DNA from: JAVBSC01 sp031547305
GTDB taxonomy: Bacteria; Desulfobacterota; Desulfovibrionia; Desulfovibrionales; Desulfovibrionaceae
Length of the DNA stretch: 37,113 nucleotides
NCBI GenBank assembly: GCA_031547305.1
Contig: JAVBSC010000119.1
Location: forward strand, 1 to 37,113
Reading direction: 5' to 3'
The notes below the pieces were generated by a model. That model was given only the letters and a program-made list of their open reading frames with translations, was not told the origin of the DNA and did not search any database. Shown here piece after piece: positions 16,474 through 23,008 of the stretch; the stretch's first letter is position 1, and every line of letters begins with the position of its first letter. Both the position numbers and the translations under genes were made by a program.

Positions 16474-16732
16474 TCCGGTCGTCCTGTTTTTTCTGGTCGC
16501 GCAACAGGCGCTTGGTGTCAAGATAAACGTTCTTGAACCCGGCGATTATGCCGGCCACAAAAAAAATTACGGTAAACCAGGGTTTCGTGCCCAGCCAGCG
16601 ATCCAGGCCGTAGCCGATAAGCCCGCCGGCCAGCAGGCCGGAAACCATGTGCAACCCGATGATGCTGGCCCTGGAGATGCTGTGGAAGTAGGCCGCATCG
16701 TCTACATCGAAAAATCTTTTAAAAAAATGCAT
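16445..16732 (-). CDS. AtpZ/AtpI family protein
   Basis: A 95-residue protein starting MHFFKRFFDVDDAAYF, with two membrane segments (about 27-44 and 52-68) separated by DRWLGTKPW, and a charged C-terminus. The pattern G-x-x-x-G-Y-x-L-D-x-x-x-G-T-x-P-W followed by a second helix is the AtpZ/AtpI (F0F1-ATPase assembly) signature. A ggag sequence lies about 6 bases before ATG 16732. It is the first gene of the Fo operon, 29 bases overlapping the next. The role is probably in Fo assembly or Mg/Ca transport, by analogy only. Confidence 0.85.
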   Translation of the reverse strand: MHFFKRFFDVDDAAYFHSISRASIIGLHMVSGLLAGGLIGYGLDRWLGTKPWFTVIFFVAGIIAGFKNVYLDTKRLLRDQKKQDDRNAGKDSDKD

Positions 16733-16778
16733 CCCCGCTCCGTAAAGCAAACAGCGCCACGGCCGCCGGAATAAGGCC

Positions 16779-16839
16779 GAATATTCACAAAGTGCCGTTC
16801 CTTTAGCACAGGGCAAATAAAGCGTCAACAAATTCACAC
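16779..16839 (-). promoter_or_regulatory. Candidate Rex operators at the Fo operon promoter
   Basis: On the minus strand, GTGTGAATTTGTTGACGC (16839-16822) overlaps the -35 box and matches 10 of 14 fixed positions of a TTGTGAA-N4-TTCACAA palindrome, the general Rex operator form. A second sequence, TTTGTGAATATTC (16791-16779), has a perfect TTGTGAA half-site just after the expected start of transcription. Rex is encoded in this window. The left halves are good and the right halves poor, so this is a candidate only. Confidence 0.35.
16800..16828 (-). promoter_or_regulatory. Putative promoter of the Fo operon
   Basis: TTGACG (complement of 16823-16828) and TAAAGG (complement of 16800-16805) are separated by 17 bases on the minus strand, about 68 bases before the AtpZ/AtpI start. 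The -35 is good and the -10 moderate. Confidence 0.45.
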
Positions 16840-16891
16840 TGTTTGGACGCTCAATCTGGCGAATGCGCTGGAGACGTCCGCCGCCCGCGAG

Positions 16892-18253
16892 TTATTTTGC
16901 CGTTTTGTCCAGCCGGACTATGGCTTCCACGTGCGGGGTATGCGGAAACAGGTCAACAACCCGCGCCGCGGCGACGTTGTATTCCGGGGCCAGGGCCGCC
17001 ACGTCTCTGGCCAGTGTGGCCGGATTGCAGGACACGTGGACGATGCGCCCAGGAGCGTGGCGCTTAAGCTGGGAAATGACTTTTTTGTCCAGCCCGGCGC
17101 GCGGCGGGTCCAGAATGACCAAGTCCGGCACGAAGGGCGGGTTCTCCAGGCTGCTCGCCACGTCGCCCCAGACAAAGGCAAAGTCCCGCAAGCCCAGTCT
17201 GGCCGCGTTGGCCGCCGCGGCCTTGGTGGCCGAGCGCTGCTCTTCAAAGCCCGCCAGACGGTTGCCCGGCCCGGCCATGCACAACCCCAGGCCGCCAACG
17301 CCGCAGTACAAATCCCAGATCTTTTCCCCTTCCCTGACCTGGGCCAGTTCGGCGGCCTTGGCGTAGAGCAGGGCGGCGGCTTGGGTATTGGTCTGCAAAA
17401 AGGCCTGGGCCGGCACTTCCAGGCTTAAATCCCCGAAGCGCTCCGTAAAAGATTCCGGGCCGTTGCGCTTCAGGATTTTTTCGCCCTGGGCGATGGCGGA
17501 CGCGGTGCGGCGTTGGCTGTGCACAAAGAGCGTTCCGGCCGGTAGGGCGGCACTCAAGGCGTCCACGCTTTCCCTGCTTGGCGGCGTGGCCGAGCTGATG
17601 ATCTCCACCACCAGCCGCTTTTGTTCGCCTTCCTCGCAATGCAGCGGCTCGCGCACAATCAAAAAGCGCAATTGCCCGTACTTGCCGTCCCAGGGCCGCA
17701 ATTTATGCGCCAGCGCCCAGTCGCGCACGCCGCGCAGCACTTCCCCGGCCACCGGGCTTTGCAATGGGCAGGCTTCAATGGGGATCACCTCGCGGCTCTG
17801 GCGCCTCAGCAGGCCCAGGATTAGCCCCCCATTTTCATCCGCGCCAAAGCTGTACTCCATTTTGTTGCGGAATTCCCGCACCTTCGGCGATGCCGCAACC
17901 GACGGCAGTTCCAGACCCTCCACCCGGCCGATGCGGCGCAGGGTTTGGGCCACGTGGTTATGCTTCCACTTCAGTTGCTCCGCGTACTCCAGGTTCTGCC
18001 AGGCGCAGCCGCCGCATTCCCCGAAATATCCGCAGAACGGCTCCACCTGATGCGGCGAGGCCTGAATCTCCTCCAGCACCACGGCCTGGGCGAACCTGGC
18101 CTTCAACCCGGCGACTTCCGCCCGTACCAGCGCGCCGGGCAGGCCGCGATCCAAAAAGATCACCAGTTCCCCGTCCCTGGCGATCGCCCCGCCTTCCACG
18201 GTCAGATCGCTCACCCGCAATTCCAGCACCCGGCCCACGGACAAATCAGACAT
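16892..18253 (-). CDS. RlmD/TrmA-family 5-methyluridine RNA methyltransferase
   Basis: S-adenosylmethionine-dependent m5U methyltransferase of 453 residues. A TRAM RNA-binding domain occupies 1-60, iron-sulfur ligands Cys74, Cys80, Cys83 and Cys162 follow (FCGYFGECGGC and EACPLQ), and the Rossmann fold has DLYCGVGGLGL (314-324), LDPPRAGLD (381-389) and the catalytic VSCNPATLARDV with nucleophile Cys409; the base-contacting Glu is in HVEAIV. ATG 18253 is favoured because ggag lies 8 bases ahead; ATG 18259 would sit only 2 bases from it. It probably methylates 23S rRNA (RlmD-like), but TrmA- or RlmC-like targets cannot be excluded. Confidence 0.92.
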   Translation of the reverse strand: MSDLSVGRVLELRVSDLTVEGGAIARDGELVIFLDRGLPGALVRAEVAGLKARFAQAVVLEEIQASPHQVEPFCGYFGECGGCAWQNLEYAEQLKWKHNHVAQTLRRIGRVEGLELPSVAASPKVREFRNKMEYSFGADENGGLILGLLRRQSREVIPIEACPLQSPVAGEVLRGVRDWALAHKLRPWDGKYGQLRFLIVREPLHCEEGEQKRLVVEIISSATPPSRESVDALSAALPAGTLFVHSQRRTASAIAQGEKILKRNGPESFTERFGDLSLEVPAQAFLQTNTQAAALLYAKAAELAQVREGEKIWDLYCGVGGLGLCMAGPGNRLAGFEEQRSATKAAAANAARLGLRDFAFVWGDVASSLENPPFVPDLVILDPPRAGLDKKVISQLKRHAPGRIVHVSCNPATLARDVAALAPEYNVAAARVVDLFPHTPHVEAIVRLDKTAK

Positions 18254-18417
18254 ACGCATAACTCCAAAAATTAAAAATTCAACGCCTGCGCGACTTATGC
18301 CGCATCAGCCTCCGAATGTCGATCAAAAAGAGATTGGGCGTATTGGGCTGGATTGGATTTGGGACCACCGTCCCCCAAGCCCCCTGGCGGGGGAGTTACG
18401 CTCCTGCTCCACAATTC

Positions 18418-18460
18418 AGGCCGCGCCTGCTTTGGTCTTTGGCCAAAGCAGGCGCGGCCT
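18418..18460. repeat. Perfect 18-bp inverted repeat between trpB and the RNA methyltransferase
   Basis: Arms 18418-18435 and 18443-18460 are perfectly complementary (AGGCCGCGCCTGCTTTGG), with a 7-base loop. There is no T tract on either strand, so it is not a standard intrinsic terminator, though it lies about 60 bases after the trpB stop and could protect the mRNA end. The surrounding gap (18254-18517) also holds a G-rich tract and a short GGGGC..GCCCC repeat; no gene is seen. Confidence 0.75.
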
Positions 18461-18517
18461 AATGCGGTGGGGATTGGGGCGTCAGCCCCGAATGCCCAAA
18501 TAGCCGACCACCGCTGA

Positions 18518-19744
18518 TTAGCCTTTTCTGGCGGCCAAATCAGCGATTTGGGCCACGTCTTTGTCGCCGCGTCCGGAGAGGCAGACGGCCAGTATTTTGT
18601 CTTTAGGCAGATTCGGCGCCATTTTAATGGCCTGGGCCAGGGCGTGGGAAGATTCCAGAGCCGGCAGGATGCCTTCCAGACGGCTCAGGGTATGGAAGGC
18701 GTCCAGGGCTTCGGCGTCGCTGGCCGGCAGGTATTCGGCGCGGCCCAGGTCTTTGAGGTGGCTGTGTTCAGGGCCAACGCCGGGGTAGTCCAGGCCGGCG
18801 GAAATGGAATAGACCGGTGCGGCCTCGCCGTTGGCGTCCTGCAGCATGTAGGATTTAAAGCCGTGCAGAATGCCTGGCGCGCCGTAGGACAAGGTGGCCG
18901 CGTGATCGCCCGGGCCGCTGCCCCGGCCGCCAGGTTCCACGCCGATGAGGCGCACGGAGCGGTCGTCTATAAAGGGGTGGAACATGCCGATGGCGTTGGA
19001 TCCGCCGCCCACGCAGGCCAGGCAGCAATCCGGCAGACGGCCTTCCGCCAGGAGCATCTGGGCGCGGGTTTCCTGGCCGATTACGGACTGGAAGTCGCGG
19101 ACCATGGCCGGGTAGGGGTATGGGCCGACGGCGGAACCGAGCAGGTAGAAGATTTCCGGATCTTTGATCCAGGCGTCCAGAGCCTCGTCCACGGCTTCCT
19201 TCAGACCGCGCTGTCCGGACATGGCCGCTTTTACCTCGGCCCCGAGCATGCGCATGCGGATGACGTTAAGCTCCTGGCGCTTCATGTCCGTCTCGCCCAT
19301 GTAGATGGTGCATTGCATGCCCATGAGGGCGGCGGTGGCGGCCGTGGCCACGCCGTGCTGGCCGGCCCCGGTTTCCGCAATGACTTTGCGTTTGCCCATG
19401 CGCTTGGCCAGCAGGATTTGGCCCAGGGTGTTGTTCACCTTGTGCGCGCCAAGGTGGTTTAGGTCTTCGCGCTTCAGGTAGATTTTAGCGCCGCCGAGTT
19501 TATTGGTAAGATTGGCGGCCAGAAACAGCGGGGTGGGGCGGCCGGAGTAGTTGGCCAGGTAGTAATCCAGCTCTTTCTGAAAAGCCGGATCTTTGCGGCA
19601 GGCGTCATAGGCGGCGGCTATTTCGTCCAGCACGGGCAAAAAGGATGGGGGAACAAAACTGCCGCCGAACTGGCCGAAAAAGCCTTCGGCGTTTTGGGGG
19701 GCGGCATCGGCCTTGGCCTGGGGGATGGGGGCGGCGTTGTACAT
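18518..19744 (-). CDS. trpB: Tryptophan synthase beta subunit (stand-alone copy)
   Basis: PLP enzyme condensing indole with serine to tryptophan. The 408 residues include GQFGGSFVPP, the KREDLNHLGAHKVNN motif with PLP-binding Lys102, catalytic Glu124 in AETGAGQHG, the phosphate loop CVGGGSNAIG near residue 250, and EPGGRGS-type allosteric segments, as in the TrpB1 class. No trpA lies on either side: downstream is an RNA methyltransferase and upstream a divergent response regulator. An aggag box 7 bases before the ATG sets the start. Expression should be controlled by the trp leader and attenuator upstream, implying response to charged tRNA-Trp. It could be a second copy used for indole salvage; the rest of the trp pathway is not visible. 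Confidence 0.95.
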   Translation of the reverse strand: MYNAAPIPQAKADAAPQNAEGFFGQFGGSFVPPSFLPVLDEIAAAYDACRKDPAFQKELDYYLANYSGRPTPLFLAANLTNKLGGAKIYLKREDLNHLGAHKVNNTLGQILLAKRMGKRKVIAETGAGQHGVATAATAALMGMQCTIYMGETDMKRQELNVIRMRMLGAEVKAAMSGQRGLKEAVDEALDAWIKDPEIFYLLGSAVGPYPYPAMVRDFQSVIGQETRAQMLLAEGRLPDCCLACVGGGSNAIGMFHPFIDDRSVRLIGVEPGGRGSGPGDHAATLSYGAPGILHGFKSYMLQDANGEAAPVYSISAGLDYPGVGPEHSHLKDLGRAEYLPASDAEALDAFHTLSRLEGILPALESSHALAQAIKMAPNLPKDKILAVCLSGRGDKDVAQIADLAARKG

Positions 19745-19792
19745 GTTGGTCTCCTGTTGTTTTGAAGTTTTCTTCAGAGCGACAGGGAAACC

Positions 19793-19823
19793 AAAAAAAA
19801 ACGCGGTCAGTTTCCACTGCCGC
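19793..19823 (-). terminator. trpB attenuator terminator (3:4 stem)
   Basis: On the minus strand GCGGCAGT pairs with ACTGACCGC (one bulged A), loop GGAA, followed at once by nine T (complement of 19793-19801). It lies in the untranslated leader of trpB, about 50 bases before the start codon, with no gene between it and the promoter. Its position marks it as an attenuator rather than a gene-end terminator. Confidence 0.85.
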
Positions 19824-19898
19824 AGTTGTCATTTTTTCGCCTTGGAACCGGTTTTTACCGGGCAAACACGACGACTCGGCCCTTTTTTACCAGGGCCG
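19819..19898 (-). promoter_or_regulatory. trp attenuator: alternative pairing segments 1, 2 and 3
   Basis: Segment 1 is CGGCCC (19898-19893), overlapping the Arg-Pro codons of the leader peptide. Segment 2 is GGGCCG (19882-19877), a perfect 6-bp partner across a 10-base loop. Segment 3 carries CGGC (19822-19819) within the terminator's 5' arm, able to pair with GCCG of segment 2. A ribosome stalled on the preceding Trp codons would cover segment 1, free segment 2 for segment 3, and prevent the terminator. This matches the classical trp logic; the 2:3 pairing is the shortest and least certain. A further CCGGT/ACCGG hairpin lies between segments 2 and 3. Confidence 0.75.
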
Positions 19899-19934
19899 CC
19901 ACCACAAACCGGTTATTTTGGTCATCACGTTCAT
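19887..19934 (-). CDS. trpL: trp leader peptide
   Basis: A 15-codon reading frame, MNVMTKITGLWWRPW, ending in TAA, with three Trp codons at positions 11, 12 and 15. The TAA sits inside the loop of the 1:2 hairpin, exactly as in enterobacterial trp leaders. Translation speed through these codons would sense charged tRNA-Trp. No Shine-Dalgarno sequence precedes the ATG and the predicted transcription start coincides with it, so translation may be leaderless; ATG 19925 (fourth codon) is an alternative start. Confidence 0.82.
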   Translation of the reverse strand: MNVMTKITGLWWRPW

Positions 19935-19940
19935 GGGGGA

Positions 19941-19968
19941 AAAATAGACGGAACAGAAAAAATGTCAA
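19941..19968 (-). promoter_or_regulatory. trpL-trpB promoter
   Basis: Consensus TTGACA (complement of 19963-19968) and TATTTT (complement of 19941-19946) are spaced 16 bases apart on the minus strand. Predicted initiation is near 19934, at the A of the leader peptide ATG. The full leader would be about 190 bases. Confidence 0.72.
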
Positions 19969-19992
19969 CAGATTTTATTCCAAATCTCTTAT

Positions 19993-20020
19993 TTGCCGGT
20001 TTGCAAAATTTTGTTACAAA
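19993..20020 (+). promoter_or_regulatory. Possible promoter of the response-regulator operon
   Basis: TTGCCG (19993-19998), 16-base spacer, TACAAA (20015-20020), about 40 bases ahead of the response regulator start and divergent from the trp promoter. It is only moderately close to consensus. Confidence 0.3.
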
Positions 20021-20059
20021 AAGCGCATGAGTGTTTCAACCAGCTGAACTGGAGCCTGT

Positions 20060-20443
20060 ATGGACGGCACGCGCATTCTGATTGTGGATGACGAGGCGGA
20101 CGCCGGGGAAATCCTGAGCCTGCGCCTGGCCCGGCGCGGCTTTGCGCCATGTTGTGCGGACAGCGGGGAAAAGGCCCTGGAACTGCTGGCTCAAAATCCC
20201 GTGGACGTTGTGCTGCTGGACGTGAAGATGCCTGGTATGGGCGGACTGGAAGTGCTGCGCCACATCACGGCGGATTACCCGGACGTGGCGGTGATCATGC
20301 TTTCCGGCCACGCGGACATGGAAGCGGCGGCCCAGGGCCTGCAGGGCGGCGCTTTTTCTTATCAACTCAAGCCCGTGGATTTGGAAACCATCCTGAACAA
20401 GGTGGAGGACGCCATAAAGCAGAAAAAACTGGAGCGCGCCTGA
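20060..20443 (+). CDS. Single-domain response regulator (CheY-like)
   Basis: A 127-residue receiver domain without an output domain. The acidic pair Asp10-Asp11 (LIVDDE), the phosphoacceptor Asp54 in VLLDVKMPG, the switch Ser82 in MLSGH and Lys104 in LKPVD are all present, so it should be phosphorylated. A ggag sequence precedes the ATG by about 6 bases. It is followed 2 bases later by the PEP-synthase-like gene and further on by a histidine kinase, its likely partner. Output must come through protein contact, plausibly with the neighbouring swivel-domain protein. The C-terminal helix runs into a lysine-rich tail. Confidence 0.92.
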   Translation: MDGTRILIVDDEADAGEILSLRLARRGFAPCCADSGEKALELLAQNPVDVVLLDVKMPGMGGLEVLRHITADYPDVAVIMLSGHADMEAAAQGLQGGAFSYQLKPVDLETILNKVEDAIKQKKLERA

Positions 20444-20445
20444 GC

Positions 20446-22914
20446 ATGGGCTTTTTCCAGAAGCTGTTCGCTAAGGCGCGCGACAGAGGCAAGGAAGGCA
20501 AGCCAACCCGGAGCGGTGACGATTTTGCCGCGCGCTTCCATCGCTTCAAGTTGTTCATGACCGCGCACATGGAGGCCTACAGCGAGCTGATGGGCCTGGA
20601 AGAACGCCTGGGCGGCCCGGCCCCGGTGAGCATGCCGTATTTGCGCACCTGCACGGCCAGGCTTACTGTGGCGGCCATGCAGTGCGTCATGCAGCTAAAC
20701 GCCCTGACCAACGGGGCGTATTCCCGCCTGGATCAGCCTTTTACTTCCCTGCGTGAGGCCATGTCCGGCCTGTTCGTCCAGGGCATGCTGCCGGCCAAAG
20801 GCCCGCTGCTCCTGCCCTTCGGCCGGGCCGGCGAAGAGCATAAAAGCCTGGTGGCTCCTGAACTGCGCCGCCTGGAGCGCCTGGAGGCGGAGTTCCCGGG
20901 CGCTCTGCCGCCGGGGTTCATGCTTACGGCCGCCGCCTGGTGGCTGTTTACCAACGATGCGGATTTACATGACGAGATCGACCGGCTGATCCAGATTTCC
21001 CAGGACGATCCGGAAAGCTTCGGCGAGGCCGGGGCGATCATCAGGGAGCGCATCCTGAATTTTCCCCTGCCATTGGAAGTCAGCCTGGCTGTGGACAAAG
21101 CCATGGCGGAACTGGCGGAACAATTGGAGCGTGGCGCGGCCTGGGACAGGCCCGGCCTGACGGTGCGCATTCGCGGGCACGCGGTGCTGCCGGAGCATGC
21201 CGCGCTGGTGCTGCCGGAACAGAATCTGTACACTCCGGTAACGCCACAGGATATAAAAACGGCTGTGGTGGGGGCATTTTCCACGGCTTACCGGGCCAGA
21301 TCCATTGTCTACCGCATGAAGCTGGGCATCCGGGATCGGGCCATGCCGCTGTGCGTGAGCGTAAGCTTTTTGCCGCGCGATTTCGCTCTGGGCAGCGCGC
21401 ACAACAGTTTCGCTGACCCGGACGGCCTGCCGGCGCTGCATGTGCGCCGCGGTTTTGAGGAATCTTTGGCGGAACGGCAAAAAGACGCCTGCGATCTGCC
21501 TGAACAATGGGCCGCCAGACTGGCGGAAGCGGGCGGGCGCTGCTTGAACGCCCTCAGGCGGGCGTATCCTCTGGAAGAGAGGCACGAGGTCCATTGGGCT
21601 GTTGCCAGGGACGGGCGGTTTTTCGCCCTGGCCGCCGTTGCCTTGCCGTGCCCCGCAGAGGTGAAGGCCGTGGATGGCGAGCAAAGGGCGGAGCCTCTGG
21701 TGGCCGGCGGCATCGTCACTTACCCCGGCCGGGCCGAGGGCCTGGCGTACCTGGTGCGCAACATGCGCGACGCTCTGAATTTTCCTTTGGGCGGGGTGCT
21801 GGTCCTGCCCCAGGCCGCGCCGCGCTGGTCTTTTTTGCTGCACTTCGCTTCCGGGGCCGTGGCCGGTGACGGCACCGGCCACGGCCCGTTCGCGGCCGCG
21901 GCCCGCTGTCTGGGCCGGCCGGCCCTGCTCGGACAGCCTAAAGCGCCGGAAGCCCTGAGCCGGGCCGGACGCGTCCGCCTGGAGGCCCCCCAGGGGGCCA
22001 TCCCCCTGGTTCTGGATCTGGAGGATGTGGCGGACGATCCGCCCGCGCCGCTTTGGATACAAGGCAGCCATTTGCACGAAATGGTCCGGGCGCTTGGCCG
22101 CCTGGCCCTGCCTTTGGCCCTGCCGGACGCGGATCATCCGGATTTTCGCGCCGCCAACTGCAAATCCTTTATGGATTTGATCACCTACTGCCACGATCAC
22201 GCCGTGCAGGCCATGTACGAATACAGCACTACCCGCAAGTCCGCCCAGTCCCCTGCCAAGCAGCTGGTCAGCGAAGTTCCCAAACAGTTCTGGGTGATCA
22301 ACCTGGACGACGGCTTCAAAACCAAAATTCCCGGCCCTAGCGTGGATATAGGCCAGATTGCCTGCCTGCCCCTGCGCGCCTTTTGGGATGGCTTTGTGGA
22401 CAAGCCCTGGGAAGGCCCGCCGCAGGTGGACGCCAGGGGCTTTATGGCCGTGCTTTTTGAGGCCTCGGTCAACCCCGGTCTGGACCCGGCCGCGCAAAAC
22501 ACGCGGTACGCGGAGCGCAACACCTTTATGATTTCCCGGCATTTTTGCGGCATGCGCTGCCGCTTCGGCTTTCACTTCTTGTCCATGGACAGCCTGGCCG
22601 GCAAGCGGGACAAGGAAAATTTTATTATCTTCCAGTTCAAGGGCGGGGCGGCGGACCAGGGGCGGCGTATTCGCCGGGTGCGCTTTGTGGCCGGTCTGCT
22701 GGACGGGTTCGGCTTTTCCACGGACATCTCAGGCGACGCCCTGACAGCCCGGCTGGAGCGCGGGCCGTCCGCGCAATTCGAGCGCGCTTTGCGGGTGGTG
22801 GGGTATCTCTCCATGCATACCCGGCAACTGGACATGATCATGGGCGACGAGTCCGCCCTGGCGGCGCGGCGCAAGGCCATGCTGGTGGACATGCGGGAGC
22901 TTTACGGGCGGTGA
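20446..22914 (+). CDS. PEP-synthase-like protein with phosphohistidine swivel domain and novel C-terminus
   Basis: 822 residues. Residues 1 to about 230 are a helical region with no recognised domain. From about 238 to 330 there is a degraded ATP-grasp segment of the pyruvate phosphate dikinase N-domain (VRIRGHAVLPEHAALVLPEQ, then AFSTAYRARSIVYRMKLGI and VSFLPRDFALGSAHNS, parallel to PpsA). Residues 417-530 form the PEP-utiliser swivel domain, keeping the phosphohistidine as His479 in GDGTGH. The PEP/pyruvate TIM barrel of true synthases is absent; instead a roughly 290-residue C-terminal domain (Cys701, Cys705 in HFCGMRCRF) is present that I do not recognise. It starts 2 bases after the response regulator stop and precedes a histidine kinase, so a signalling rather than gluconeogenic role is inferred. 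Confidence 0.78.
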   Translation: MGFFQKLFAKARDRGKEGKPTRSGDDFAARFHRFKLFMTAHMEAYSELMGLEERLGGPAPVSMPYLRTCTARLTVAAMQCVMQLNALTNGAYSRLDQPFTSLREAMSGLFVQGMLPAKGPLLLPFGRAGEEHKSLVAPELRRLERLEAEFPGALPPGFMLTAAAWWLFTNDADLHDEIDRLIQISQDDPESFGEAGAIIRERILNFPLPLEVSLAVDKAMAELAEQLERGAAWDRPGLTVRIRGHAVLPEHAALVLPEQNLYTPVTPQDIKTAVVGAFSTAYRARSIVYRMKLGIRDRAMPLCVSVSFLPRDFALGSAHNSFADPDGLPALHVRRGFEESLAERQKDACDLPEQWAARLAEAGGRCLNALRRAYPLEERHEVHWAVARDGRFFALAAVALPCPAEVKAVDGEQRAEPLVAGGIVTYPGRAEGLAYLVRNMRDALNFPLGGVLVLPQAAPRWSFLLHFASGAVAGDGTGHGPFAAAARCLGRPALLGQPKAPEALSRAGRVRLEAPQGAIPLVLDLEDVADDPPAPLWIQGSHLHEMVRALGRLALPLALPDADHPDFRAANCKSFMDLITYCHDHAVQAMYEYSTTRKSAQSPAKQLVSEVPKQFWVINLDDGFKTKIPGPSVDIGQIACLPLRAFWDGFVDKPWEGPPQVDARGFMAVLFEASVNPGLDPAAQNTRYAERNTFMISRHFCGMRCRFGFHFLSMDSLAGKRDKENFIIFQFKGGAADQGRRIRRVRFVAGLLDGFGFSTDISGDALTARLERGPSAQFERALRVVGYLSMHTRQLDMIMGDESALAARRKAMLVDMRELYGR

Positions 22915-22919
22915 AAGCT

Positions 22920-22997
22920 CGGCAAGGTGACATGCTTGACGATTAGCGCTATCTTATTTCCGGGCCTCCCAGTGAATTTGTTCGCGCTACCTTGCCG
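22920..22997. repeat. Separated 9-bp inverted repeat in the 94-base gap before the kinase
   Basis: CGGCAAGGT (22920-22928) and ACCTTGCCG (22989-22997) are perfect complements 60 bases apart, flanking the whole intergenic gap. They could close a large RNA loop ahead of the kinase start codon at 23009. The role is unknown and chance is possible. Confidence 0.35.
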
Positions 22998-23008
22998 CCG
23001 GAGCGTTT

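Noticed and set aside
18297..18503. Plus-strand frame of 68 codons between trpB and the RNA methyltransferase
   Set aside because: It spans the perfect 18-bp palindrome and has no ribosome-binding site or family resemblance.
19800..19930. T-box riboswitch upstream of trpB, suggested by a GTGG...ACCGCG phrase
   Set aside because: The canonical AGGGTGGNACCGCG sequence and the specifier stem are absent, while a leader peptide with Trp codons explains the structure fully.
20446..22914. Calling this gene a functional phosphoenolpyruvate synthase (ppsA)
   Set aside because: The PEP/pyruvate TIM barrel is missing and the ATP-grasp motifs are degraded, so the metabolic name is not supported.
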